From a virus, in the IMG/VR virus record IMGVR_UViG_3300043449_001137, positions 1 to 57,551 of that record: 57,551 nucleotides of DNA; one strand, written 5' to 3'. Of the stretch, positions 7,950 to 15,542 are shown piece after piece. The position numbers and the translations under genes were made by a program. Below the pieces are notes generated by a model, which was not told the DNA's origin, did not search any database, and saw nothing but the letters and a program-made list of their open reading frames with translations. Each line of letters begins with the position of its first letter. Position 1 is the first letter of the stretch.

Positions 7950-9130
7950 GCTGTTCTGTCGTATGCTTCTCGGGCTGTATCATAAATTCGTTTCATTTCT
8001 GGACCCGATAGTCCTGGATTGGCTTCTAATGCCTGTCGTACTGCTTCTTCGCCTGCGGTGTGTGAATCTTCTAATGCTTTAAATTCTGGATTGTTTTCTG
8101 CTTGTGCGGCTGCGGCTGGCTTGGCTGTAAAATCCATACGGTCAAGTGAATCATAAACAGTCTTAGCCCATTGCTTGTAAATGTCAAATGACTTTGCTCT
8201 TGGTGGTTGTTCTGCTACTGCTATTTCTAACCATGCTTTGAATTGTGCTTGTATTAGCGGTTCAACTTTAGCGACTACTGCATTAACTGCTGCCGTATCT
8301 ACTGTGGCTGAATGGCCTGATAACAGTCTTGACAAGGCAGCAGGGTTAACTAATTGTGGCACGGTTTCTATTGCAGCCTGCATTTGCTCAGTGTTAAGAT
8401 TCAAGTAACGCTTTTGCACGCCAGTGCTGCCTGTTAGCATGTTAATTGTAACAAGTTCTTCTAAATTATCTTTTAGTTGGTCATCAGGACTTAGTGTTTG
8501 TAGGTCGGGACTGTTCTGCATAAACAATACCCTATTAAGTGCGGCGCTGGCGGTCTTAAATGCTTCAAGTGCATTTGGATCTACTTCTACATTTCCGCTG
8601 TCTTCTTGTTGGGTTTGTATAAAAATGATTGTGGCTGCTACAATCATAGAGATGGCTGCTAATGCAGATTCTACTTCCATACCAATTGAAGCACTACCAG
8701 TACCACCAAGGATAGCATCAAACAATAATTTAATTTCGTTGTTAGCACCAACATTACTCGATAATACTAAGCGTTCAATGTCAGCACGATTAGATTTAAT
8801 TGTTGGGCCAACCTGTGCAATATCAACTTGCATTTGGTCAGCGGCTGCGACTTTATCAGCTGCCGCTAGTGTCTGCTGATACATCATTTTCACTGGTAGG
8901 GGTACGGAACCAGAATTAATTTGGTCTAGCTGATTACCCAAACGTTGCATAACACGCGGTCTTGTGGTATTTGTAATAGCGTCTGCAAACTTACGCAAAG
9001 CCGCATTGCTACCACGCAAAGCACGAATGATACCAGTTGGGCCATCGCCCCCAGCCATACTAGTTACCTTAGAAACTAAATTGTCTAAAAACCCTTCATC
9101 TAATTGACGCTGTAGGTCATTAACTTTCAT
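7946..9130 (-). CDS. Hypothetical helical protein, possibly internal virion protein
   Basis: 394 residues, not recognised. The N-terminus MKVNDLQRQLDEGFLDNL carries an LxE-G site of the kind cut by T4 gp21 protease. The rest is mostly helical, Ala-rich and Gln-rich, with one hydrophobic stretch (LAAISMIVAATIIFI) that could cross a membrane. It overlaps both neighbours by 4 nt, forming a coupled cluster 9378-6759. Size, composition and the N-terminal tag are compatible with a packaged or ejected protein. This is inference. Confidence 0.76.
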   Translation of the reverse strand: MKVNDLQRQLDEGFLDNLVSKVTSMAGGDGPTGIIRALRGSNAALRKFADAITNTTRPRVMQRLGNQLDQINSGSVPLPVKMMYQQTLAAADKVAAADQMQVDIAQVGPTIKSNRADIERLVLSSNVGANNEIKLLFDAILGGTGSASIGMEVESALAAISMIVAATIIFIQTQQEDSGNVEVDPNALEAFKTASAALNRVLFMQNSPDLQTLSPDDQLKDNLEELVTINMLTGSTGVQKRYLNLNTEQMQAAIETVPQLVNPAALSRLLSGHSATVDTAAVNAVVAKVEPLIQAQFKAWLEIAVAEQPPRAKSFDIYKQWAKTVYDSLDRMDFTAKPAAAAQAENNPEFKALEDSHTAGEEAVRQALEANPGLSGPEMKRIYDTAREAYDRTA

Positions 9131-9378
9131 TGCTCGTTTTCCTTAATTGCTCTTACACCTCGAGCAAACTTAGCAGGGTCACCATTTTTAATGGCTAGTT
9201 GCAATCTTCGTACCAGCTCTTCGGCTTGGTGCGGTGGATAGTTAGTTTGTATAATTTCGACTAGATTGATAACACGGGCAATGGCCTGTGTTGCTAGTCC
9301 CTCAACAAGCAAATGCTTATCTTGTTGTGGTACTAGGCCTGTTATTTCTTCTAGGATGCTACGAGTTTGTTTACGCAT
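9127..9378 (-). CDS. Small helical hypothetical protein
   Basis: 83 residues, helical throughout (AIARVINLVEIIQTNYPPHQAEELVRRLQLAIKNGD). No family recognised. It has no Shine-Dalgarno; a late-promoter element ends 8 nt before the ATG, so the mRNA may have almost no leader. It is first in the cluster running down to about 5553 and diverges from the plus-strand gene at 9423. Confidence 0.78.
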   Translation of the reverse strand: MRKQTRSILEEITGLVPQQDKHLLVEGLATQAIARVINLVEIIQTNYPPHQAEELVRRLQLAIKNGDPAKFARGVRAIKENEQ

Positions 9379-9386
9379 GATTAATA

Positions 9387-9393
9387 TATTTAG
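9387..9393 (-). promoter_or_regulatory. Late promoter, left half of a back-to-back pair
   Basis: CTAAATA on the minus strand, 8 nt from the ATG at 9378. Together with 9394-9400 it forms a perfect 14-bp palindrome. Confidence 0.65.
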
Positions 9394-9400
9394 CTAAATA
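9394..9400 (+). promoter_or_regulatory. Late promoter, right half of a back-to-back pair
   Basis: CTAAATA on the plus strand, 22 nt before the ATG at 9423, with an AGGAGA Shine-Dalgarno in between. Confidence 0.7.
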
Positions 9401-9422
9401 AAGTTAATAGGAGACCCTGAAA

Positions 9423-9869
9423 ATGCAACTTTCACCAAGCGCACAGGATTTGAGAGATTTGGCTAATAAGCTACAAAAGCTCAGTGAATACGATACAAGT
9501 GCCGATACGCACGAACCAAACCATGAAATTACTGACAGCGAATTAAGCCGCTTAAAAATTGCACTACGCCCATTAGTTGGTAGCGACATGCAAAGCCGTT
9601 TTATGCAAGTTCTAAACAAAATGGTTAGCGGACAGCCAGTTACCTTTGCAGAATCACAGCTTATTACTGCGGCTTTTATTAGCATGGCTGATATTGTTGC
9701 AAGTGATACATCATTGATTTCTCGTTTACGTGCTGACATTAAAGATTACAATGCAAATGCAGGTGGTGACAATGAAGAGGGTAACGAATACAGCCCAGAA
9801 TTGAATGCTAGTGATTTTGAAGAACCGGAAGCAGAAGAGCTTCCAGTTGACAATCGCGATTTGAAATAA
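9423..9869 (+). CDS. Hypothetical acidic protein
   Basis: 148 residues, one of the few plus-strand genes. The helical N-terminal part (DLRDLANKLQKLSEYD, RLKIALRPLVGSDMQSRFMQVLNKMV) is followed by a strongly acidic tail (NEEGNEYSPELNASDFEEPEAE). No known family. Preceded by a CTAAATA late promoter and an AGGAGA Shine-Dalgarno. Its stop touches the stop of the convergent helicase gene at 9870. Confidence 0.82.
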   Translation: MQLSPSAQDLRDLANKLQKLSEYDTSADTHEPNHEITDSELSRLKIALRPLVGSDMQSRFMQVLNKMVSGQPVTFAESQLITAAFISMADIVASDTSLISRLRADIKDYNANAGGDNEEGNEYSPELNASDFEEPEAEELPVDNRDLK

Positions 9870-11396
9870 TTAAATTTCACGACTCACAATAGCCCTTAGC
9901 GCATCTCTGTTAGAATTACTAGCAACTGGTGCAGTTAAGGGCTTTTTTGCGGCTGCGACACTGTTGTCTCCTTGATCTGCCCACGGCGCAGACAACACAT
10001 CCAATGGGCCAGCAGGCTTTCCTAATTCAAATCCTTCTCTAGCTTGAGGCTTTTCCCATTTGGTAGATGCAGGAGCACTTGTGTTAATTGGTGTTCCCAT
10101 TGTATTACGTTTTAGCTTGTCATACACATCACCTGGTTTAGTAGTGCCACTACCCTGGTCACCATCCATGTCACTAATACGCAACGTGTCGGGATTAAAA
10201 CTTAGGTCAATCTTTTGTCCAACTGCACCTGAAGAACGTGTCTTCATAAACTGTAGTTGTACCATACAACGTTCACGCATTGTAGGAGTAGAGAAGATAC
10301 CAAATACGTTATCGGCTGTTTGAATCTTACTCAAGCCACCAGCAATCATAGAGTGGTCAAACTCAACACTTTCCACAGCAGAGCGGTTCAACTGACTAGC
10401 TGTTGCTAATAGCAACTGTTCGGATACAACCAAGTTACGCAATTCTTCTGCCACTAACTTGTCCTTAACGAACATGTCACTAACGCTAATCTTTTGACTT
10501 GCTGGCATCATCAAGTCTAAGTAGTCAACTAAGATAGCATCTACTTTGATCTTGCGCTGTGTTTGGAATTCACGCACCCAAGACAAAATATCGTTTGCTG
10601 TAATACCGTTTGTCAGCTGTACAATTTGAAGTACGCCAGCTTTCTTACCGTTCATACGAACTTTAAGATCAACATCCTCAAGTCGCTTAAACACTTCTCG
10701 AGTAGGCGTATCTGTTAGCATGGCGTCCATACGCATAGCACACAAGCCCTCAGACAGTTCAAGAGAGAAGTAAACTGTGTTCAGTCCTGCCATTGACCAG
10801 TTTAGTGCCAAGTTTTGCAAAAATAAACTCTTACCTGCACCAGATGCTCCAGCAAAGATGTTTAGTTCGCCGCGGTTAAAGCCGCCGTACAACTTATCGT
10901 CAAGTGCCTTCCAACCTGTTGTCAACTGTCCGTTATTATTTTTAAGTGCGTTAAGACGACCGCTTGGATCAGCAAAATAGTCTGTACCAAATGTCTTTGG
11001 CAGGCCAACTTGTACCGCATCTTTGATTAGCTTTTCAACTGCGCCATACTGACTCTTATCCAACATATCAGCACTTTGAAGGATAGCCTTCTCTAATGCT
11101 TTATGTCTTGCAAAGCCTTCAAACTCTGCCAAGAACCAAGAGCTGTGTTCAACTGCTTGTGTTTCTAAATGCGAAAGCTCTGTGTTTGTTGTTGCTTTTA
11201 CTTGTGTAATGTCTGGAATGTTTCCATGCTCATTTACATACGTCTTGATAAACTCTGCCGCGCTTCGCAGTCTGCGGTCAAAGTGATCGGGATCTAACAC
11301 GTTTTGGCAACGTGCTGCCAAATCCCTGTTGCTGACTAAGAAGTCCAAAAATAGTTTTTGTAACTCATAGCCGTATTCTTTTACATCATCTGCCAT
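9870..11396 (-). CDS. 41: Replicative DNA helicase, DnaB/gp41 family
   Basis: 508 residues. Unwinds duplex DNA at the replication fork as a hexamer and couples to the primase encoded next door. A DnaB-like N-terminal helical domain (1-130) is followed by the RecA-like core with Walker A GASGAGKS at 183-190, YFSLELS after it, and Walker B VDAILVDYLDLM. The end is a low-complexity Pro/Ala-rich tail. An AAGGAA Shine-Dalgarno precedes the start; TATAAT next to the ATG is too close (1 nt) to be used as a -10. It follows the primase gene in the same direction. Confidence 0.95.
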   Translation of the reverse strand: MADDVKEYGYELQKLFLDFLVSNRDLAARCQNVLDPDHFDRRLRSAAEFIKTYVNEHGNIPDITQVKATTNTELSHLETQAVEHSSWFLAEFEGFARHKALEKAILQSADMLDKSQYGAVEKLIKDAVQVGLPKTFGTDYFADPSGRLNALKNNNGQLTTGWKALDDKLYGGFNRGELNIFAGASGAGKSLFLQNLALNWSMAGLNTVYFSLELSEGLCAMRMDAMLTDTPTREVFKRLEDVDLKVRMNGKKAGVLQIVQLTNGITANDILSWVREFQTQRKIKVDAILVDYLDLMMPASQKISVSDMFVKDKLVAEELRNLVVSEQLLLATASQLNRSAVESVEFDHSMIAGGLSKIQTADNVFGIFSTPTMRERCMVQLQFMKTRSSGAVGQKIDLSFNPDTLRISDMDGDQGSGTTKPGDVYDKLKRNTMGTPINTSAPASTKWEKPQAREGFELGKPAGPLDVLSAPWADQGDNSVAAAKKPLTAPVASNSNRDALRAIVSREI

Positions 11397-11411
11397 TATT
11401 ATAGTTTTCCT

Positions 11412-12380
11412 TTACGCACACCAACGGCGTGCTATTAATTTAATCTTCAAGGGGGAGGTCTCAATCGCCGATATCACGCTTTGTAGTGTAGCAACTCGCC
11501 CAAAGTGTTGTACTGCTTCATTTGCATCTTTAATGCCGTCTGGCCAGTCTGGGAACGATACACTCCAACCTAGCTCGGCCGCTTGCATTGCCAACTGTAA
11601 GCCAGCCTTATCTCTGTCCGGTAACACCACTGGTTCGTTGTCAATGTCTTCAATAATCTTTGCCTGTTCGGGACTGATGCTGTTGGTCATAATAGCAACA
11701 CCATCTAAACTTAGCGCATCGTATTCGCCTTCGACTACTAGCGTATATTTTCTTGCTTGGCTTTGCCGATCCAAATTAAACACAAAGCTAGCCGGCCGGC
11801 TTGCAATAATCTTGGCTGTACCCTTGGGTACTTCACCGATCCAACGTGCATTGTAGCCTACTAACTTGCCTTCATCAAAGAACGGTAGAATAGCACGATT
11901 GTTCATTCCTTGTATGCTACTGGGACTAGACAACCAATCAGTTAGTTCAAGCACTTTTCTACTGTCTAAGTACTCGGCTGCTTCTAATGTTATGTCTTGT
12001 ATTTCCCACGGGAACTCGATCTCGGGCCAGTCTGGCTTTTTAAAAGGTTCGTGGACTGTGTTCTCATCGTCATCGACCACTTGATCCCACAACTGTATCT
12101 TAAGGCGTTGGATTTCACCTTCGTCAATGCCAATGGCCCGCATAAACTTGATCAGCTTAATGCCAAGTCGTTGGCCAGGTCTCCAACCTGTAGTGTAGCC
12201 GCAGTTAAAGCAATGGTAGCCTACGCGGTCTTCTTCAAACTTGATGCCGCCACGATGCTTAGTGTCTGGACGTGCTTGTCCGTTTTGGACGCACACTGGG
12301 CAGTTCATAGTTAACCAGCCGTTGGTGTTGCGCTTTAACGCAGGTAGGTGGGCTTGTAATGTAGATTCAACTATGCTCAT
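11412..12380 (-). CDS. 61: DNA primase, gp61/DnaG family
   Basis: 322 residues. Synthesises RNA primers for lagging-strand replication. The N-terminal zinc-binding domain shows C27-x2-C30 (NCPVC) and C57-x2-C60 (CFNCGY). A TOPRIM domain follows with VVEGEYDAL and VLPDRDKAG carrying the catalytic acidic residues. Length is close to T4 gp61 (342). There is no Shine-Dalgarno. A sigma70 promoter with a perfect TTGACA lies inside the end of the upstream gene and places +1 at the start codon. Helicase gp41 is immediately downstream. Confidence 0.93.
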   Translation of the reverse strand: MSIVESTLQAHLPALKRNTNGWLTMNCPVCVQNGQARPDTKHRGGIKFEEDRVGYHCFNCGYTTGWRPGQRLGIKLIKFMRAIGIDEGEIQRLKIQLWDQVVDDDENTVHEPFKKPDWPEIEFPWEIQDITLEAAEYLDSRKVLELTDWLSSPSSIQGMNNRAILPFFDEGKLVGYNARWIGEVPKGTAKIIASRPASFVFNLDRQSQARKYTLVVEGEYDALSLDGVAIMTNSISPEQAKIIEDIDNEPVVLPDRDKAGLQLAMQAAELGWSVSFPDWPDGIKDANEAVQHFGRVATLQSVISAIETSPLKIKLIARRWCA

Positions 12381-12388
12381 ATAGAGCT

Positions 12389-12417
12389 AGTTTACACTCT
12401 TATAAGAACTTTGTCAA
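12389..12417 (-). promoter_or_regulatory. Sigma70 promoter of the primase-helicase unit
   Basis: TTGACA (12412-12417), 17-bp spacer, TAAACT (12389-12394) on the minus strand, ending 8 nt before the primase ATG. It overlaps the 3' end of the upstream structural gene and predicts a nearly leaderless mRNA. Confidence 0.65.
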
Positions 12418-13189
12418 GGGTACCAGCGTTCGAAAGGCTATCTTGCTTTACGATACGCAACCAACGAACACCAGCGTAGAAGTTGTATGGGTCAATACCA
12501 GTGTAACCATTTAGATCTAAATTATGTGTTTCATAGTCTTGTGGCTTTAGGTCGCCCCACAATGTGGAACCAGTTACTGTTTCGTCTAATGTACCTTGTA
12601 CAATTACTCGACCAGTCCAATTGCTACCATATAGTGCTACTGTGAAAAGGCTTGTATCTTTTCTGTAGAACTGCGGGCCGTTAAACGCACTAGATACTAT
12701 CAATCCACCAACGTCTGTCCAAGTTGTAACCTCTTGGGTAACACGGCTTGTTGGTACAACTGCATCCTTAACTTCAACATCAAATGCGCCTTGTTGGGCA
12801 CGGTTCCAAGTTAGGGCAGTTTCTAATCCATTAGCATCAACAAAGGTAGCACCTAAAGAATAAATGCCAACTGGTAGTGTCATTAGATCACGGGCAAAAA
12901 CAGTCAAACGAGCTTGTCCGTTTTCTTCTACTGTTGCCATAGCACGGCGACGGAAAATTGTAGTGCCAGTAGTTCTATCCCACATTGTAACAGTAAGCTC
13001 GCGGCGTAGTAAGCTAACAGGGCGACGATCTGTACCTGTAATTGTAAGATCTAAGATGTTATCAACCCCTTTAAACCATACAATACGTTGGTCAGTGTAG
13101 CTTGGTGCGTGACGAGTAGCACTTGGACCAGTGCCGGCGCCAGAGTAGTTTAATGATGCTGTTGGAATACTTGAGTTTAATGTGGCCAT
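12392..13189 (-). CDS. Predicted beta-rich virion structural protein
   Basis: 265 residues. Beta-strand-rich with two apparent repeats of a beta-sandwich type (VWFKGVDNILDLTITG..., then a C-terminal half ending WLRIVKQDSL). No family recognised with certainty. Composition and a CTAAATA late promoter suggest a virion component. The late motif ends 5 nt before the ATG and no Shine-Dalgarno is seen, so the mRNA is predicted leaderless. Confidence 0.75.
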   Translation of the reverse strand: MATLNSSIPTASLNYSGAGTGPSATRHAPSYTDQRIVWFKGVDNILDLTITGTDRRPVSLLRRELTVTMWDRTTGTTIFRRRAMATVEENGQARLTVFARDLMTLPVGIYSLGATFVDANGLETALTWNRAQQGAFDVEVKDAVVPTSRVTQEVTTWTDVGGLIVSSAFNGPQFYRKDTSLFTVALYGSNWTGRVIVQGTLDETVTGSTLWGDLKPQDYETHNLDLNGYTGIDPYNFYAGVRWLRIVKQDSLSNAGTLDKVLIRV

Positions 13190-13194
13190 GCTCT

Positions 13195-13201
13195 TATTTA
13201 G
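13195..13201 (-). promoter_or_regulatory. Late promoter against the start codon
   Basis: CTAAATA on the minus strand with exactly 5 nt to the ATG at 13189. Confidence 0.6.
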
Positions 13202-13227
13202 CGATTAGACTACCAATTTCTAAAATG

Positions 13228-13234
13228 CTAAGTA
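13228..13234 (+). promoter_or_regulatory. Late-promoter-like element (CTAAGTA)
   Basis: CTAAGTA on the plus strand, 6 nt before the ATG at 13241. There is no Shine-Dalgarno between the motif and the start. Confidence 0.45.
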
Positions 13235-13240
13235 AACGTG

Positions 13241-13615
13241 ATGGACAACAAAGTTAAAGAATTTCTAGAGCGTTTCCCGTTTATGAGCTTGGTTCGTTAC
13301 GGAGAAAACGAGTTAGTTGGTATTATACAAAACAGTGACAACGTAGTTGTTACAATGTATGTCTACAACCTGCTAAAAGACGATGCTGATAAAGTTGCTT
13401 TCATCGAACAAGGGGAAGAATGGTGGTGGGGCTCTAACCGCTTAATTCCTATTAACATTGTTCTCAAAGAACAAATGCGCCAATTTACATACGCCTTAAA
13501 AACTTATAGCACAAAGGATTTTGAAGTGTTGTACGGTCACCAAACTAGCTTGGCTAATGTTATAACAAAACGCACCAAACGACGTCAAATCAGTTTGGTG
13601 CGTAAAATGCGTTAA
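13241..13615 (+). CDS. Hypothetical protein
   Basis: 124 residues from the ATG at 13241 (a GTG directly before it at 13238 is also possible). The N-terminus (EFLERFPFMSLVRYGENELVGIIQN) looks like a small beta domain; the WWWGSN motif is notable; the C-terminus is basic (TKRTKRRQISLVRKMR). No family recognised. Its last 4 bases overlap the stop of the convergent DnaE-like gene, and its 3' end contains an inverted repeat that works as a terminator for that gene. Confidence 0.8.
   Translation: MDNKVKEFLERFPFMSLVRYGENELVGIIQNSDNVVVTMYVYNLLKDDADKVAFIEQGEEWWWGSNRLIPINIVLKEQMRQFTYALKTYSTKDFEVLYGHQTSLANVITKRTKRRQISLVRKMR
13565..13603 (-). terminator. Rho-independent terminator of the 16023-13612 unit, inside a convergent gene
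   Basis: Perfect 11-bp inverted repeat, arms 13570-13580 and 13593-13603, loop 12 nt, followed on the minus strand by TTTTG. It begins 9 nt after the stop of the DnaE-like gene and lies in the coding sequence of the plus-strand gene. Confidence 0.7.
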
Positions 13616-14202
13616 CTTTGTACGTTAAATCCAAGTTGCTCACATATTAAATTCATTTGAGCAACAATGGCAACTGCATAAGCAATTGCGTGAGCCTTCT
13701 TAAAGTAGTACTCACCATTCTCGGGCTTCGTCCAAACTTCCTTCAGTATCATATTCCATGATTTCCCAATCAGATAACGTTTGGCTGGGCGAATCATTGC
13801 AAGGACGGCAGCTAATTGTTCCACGGAAGTAGGGCAAGTCTTCTTCAGAACATCCCCATGCCCGTTCAAATGAAATAACAGATTTGAAAAGTCGTCTTGC
13901 TGTAGTAGATCCCATAATGGCTCCTGATTGGCTAGTTGATCTAAATGCTCTTTGCTTTTAACGCCTTGATATAAACTTACATTCAGTAAATCTACTTTAA
14001 AGAATCCCAATTCTTCTGCTTGTTGATAATCAATGTCGCACCATCCTGTAAAAGGATTAGCAGGTACTGGATGAAAGTACACGCCAGTCTTATGCTTTTG
14101 TCTATTGCCGTTTGGCAATCGTTGCATTGCAGGAACGTGAGGCAGTAATTTTAGTACTTGTTCGCGATCCGCAAAGTCAATGTCTACGTCAGGTAGGTTC
14201 AT
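13612..14202 (-). CDS. Miniature DNA polymerase III alpha (DnaE)-like protein
   Basis: 196 residues that line up with separate conserved blocks of bacterial DnaE in the right order. LPDVDIDFADREQVL matches the palm motif PDFDVDF, so D5 and D7 fit catalytic D401/D403. TGVYFHPVPANP matches the HAAGV region. CDIDYQQAEELGFFKVDLL matches the QFDM..GLVKFDFLGL block, with D71 in the place of D555. LLFHLNGHGDVLK..MIRP matches VFQLESRGM..ALFRPGP. KKAHAIAYAVA matches NKSHSAAYAL. PHP, thumb, OB and clamp-binding parts are absent, and DnaE is normally about 1100 residues. Polymerase activity is unproven; it could be a regulator or decoy. It overlaps the upstream gene by 4 nt. Confidence 0.75.
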   Translation of the reverse strand: MNLPDVDIDFADREQVLKLLPHVPAMQRLPNGNRQKHKTGVYFHPVPANPFTGWCDIDYQQAEELGFFKVDLLNVSLYQGVKSKEHLDQLANQEPLWDLLQQDDFSNLLFHLNGHGDVLKKTCPTSVEQLAAVLAMIRPAKRYLIGKSWNMILKEVWTKPENGEYYFKKAHAIAYAVAIVAQMNLICEQLGFNVQS

Positions 14203-14405
14203 TTTTTCTTTAAGGTTGTTTTGACAATGTCCAATAAATCTTCTTGTTGTTGTTTAATAGCAAGTACTTCTTGTGTCATTTCTTCTAGCCGTGCTAAAAC
14301 AATTTCAAGTCGTGCTTCTAGCTTTGCGTAGCGAGTGCCTGCGTCATCAAGGTGTTGATCCACAACACCTGACTTTCGTTTTGTTTTATTTTGTTTATCC
14401 ACCAT
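14199..14405 (-). CDS. Small coiled-coil hypothetical protein
   Basis: 68 residues. A Lys-rich start (MVDKQNKTKRKS) and a heptad-like helix (LEARLEIVLARLEEMTQEVLAIKQQQ). It overlaps the 3' end of the zinc-finger gene by 88 nt in another frame. Both frames look protein-like, and only this one lies over 14199-14317. Its stop overlaps the start of the DnaE-like gene by 4 nt, so it could be needed for translational coupling. Confidence 0.62.
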   Translation of the reverse strand: MVDKQNKTKRKSGVVDQHLDDAGTRYAKLEARLEIVLARLEEMTQEVLAIKQQQEDLLDIVKTTLKKK

Positions 14406-15010
14406 TTAGTATCCACATGCTTGGTAATTGTATCAATTTGCCCCGGTTCCATTCTGTCTAACAACTGTTGTGCCGCTTCTGCTGAGTAAATGATCCAAGG
14501 ACTAATACGTCCCATAGTTATCATATTCATTGCTGTAGCTGGTGCAACTTTGTTAAAAAAGTCTTGCCATCTATTGTTTGTACGCTCACCCCAGTCAACC
14601 ATTGCTAGGATAGTGCGTTCTAAAGCACGTTCTGAAGTTTCCTTCTTGGCAGCTTCTTGTACATATAGTTGGTAAGTCCCTGGCTTTGTCCAATCACTTA
14701 ATCGAACGCTCATTTTAAAAAGCCAGTTTGTGAACTTTTCGCTTTCTAAAGGACGCAACTCAATCAAGTAGTTAGCAAATTTTACAAACCCAATATAGTC
14801 TGCGCTCCTTATGAAATCATCGATTGTCTTTTCTTTCTTTGTATTAGGGCTTACATATTTCATAAAGTCCAACCATACGCTAAAAGCAATACGACTTTCA
14901 GGTTCATCCTTGTTCATCCATCTGCGCTTGCGCTCACACATGTGGCTACTTAAAGTGCGCTCACGTGTAAATGCCTTTCCGCAGAAGCGACATTGGTAAT
15001 CCTGTACCAT
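14318..15010 (-). CDS. Protein with N-terminal C2H2-type zinc finger
   Basis: 230 residues. The first 27 residues form a zinc-finger-like unit: YQCRFCGKAFTRERTLSSHMCE has C-x2-C and H-x-C at classical spacing. The remainder is helical, with W-rich segments (NRWQDFFNKV, TKWWINKIKQ), and is unassigned. A single-finger protein in a repair operon behind uvsW suggests nucleic-acid contact, but that is inference. The start overlaps the upstream stop by one base. Confidence 0.8.
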   Translation of the reverse strand: MVQDYQCRFCGKAFTRERTLSSHMCERKRRWMNKDEPESRIAFSVWLDFMKYVSPNTKKEKTIDDFIRSADYIGFVKFANYLIELRPLESEKFTNWLFKMSVRLSDWTKPGTYQLYVQEAAKKETSERALERTILAMVDWGERTNNRWQDFFNKVAPATAMNMITMGRISPWIIYSAEAAQQLLDRMEPGQIDTITKHVDTKWWINKIKQNESQVLWINTLMTQALATQS

Positions 15011-15507
15011 TATTTAAACAAATCCTTAAGATCTTTATTACCCATGTTTTTGGCTACTGCTATATCCTCTAACACATCATTGCTGTTAAGGGTACGGAAC
15101 AACTCAATCTCCTCATCGTCCATTGAAGGAAACTGTTCAATTAGCCAAGCTGTTAGCTTATCCTTCTTTGCACCCTTGGGTGGAATGAACTCATGTCGCA
15201 TCTTGTGGCCAATGCCGCATAGCGCAAGAGTGCGCCAGCGTAGTTCATCATGGGCACTGCCTACTGCAATGTAATCCAAGTTAGACAAGTCATTAACTGT
15301 TGTTAGATAGTACTCTTGCAAGTCCTGTGTGCCTTGCACTTGGCTACCCCAACGTTGTGCCATGTAAGTGCTCAATGACTTTAACTCATCTGGTCCTAGC
15401 TTACTATAATAGTCGCCCTTGCGTAGATCCACTGCTGTCATGACTTGGTCAATTGGCAGTTGATACTTTGCTGTTGCGCTTGGTGTTGCTTTCTTTTTAG
15501 TAGCCAT
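15010..15507 (-). CDS. Hypothetical protein with C-terminal LxxLF tail
   Basis: 165 residues. A basic N-terminus (MATKKKATPSATAKYQ), a mostly helical body, and the C-terminus NKDLKDLFK, which resembles short sliding-clamp-binding tails. No known family. There is no Shine-Dalgarno, but a good sigma70 promoter (TTGACT, 17 bp, TAAAAT) ends 6 nt before the ATG, so it is likely leaderless when made from that promoter. It also lies downstream of uvsW. Confidence 0.8.
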   Translation of the reverse strand: MATKKKATPSATAKYQLPIDQVMTAVDLRKGDYYSKLGPDELKSLSTYMAQRWGSQVQGTQDLQEYYLTTVNDLSNLDYIAVGSAHDELRWRTLALCGIGHKMRHEFIPPKGAKKDKLTAWLIEQFPSMDDEEIELFRTLNSNDVLEDIAVAKNMGNKDLKDLFK

Positions 15508-15513
15508 GCGTAT

Positions 15514-15542
15514 ATTTTAAAACCAAATTTTGTTTAAGTCAA
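15514..15542 (-). promoter_or_regulatory. Sigma70 promoter against a start codon
   Basis: TTGACT (15537-15542), 17-bp spacer, TAAAAT (15514-15519) on the minus strand; 6 nt to the ATG at 15507. Confidence 0.65.

Noticed and set aside
11398-11403. TATAAT directly before the helicase ATG
   Set aside because: Only 1 nt from the start and no -35; an AAGGAA Shine-Dalgarno explains the start.
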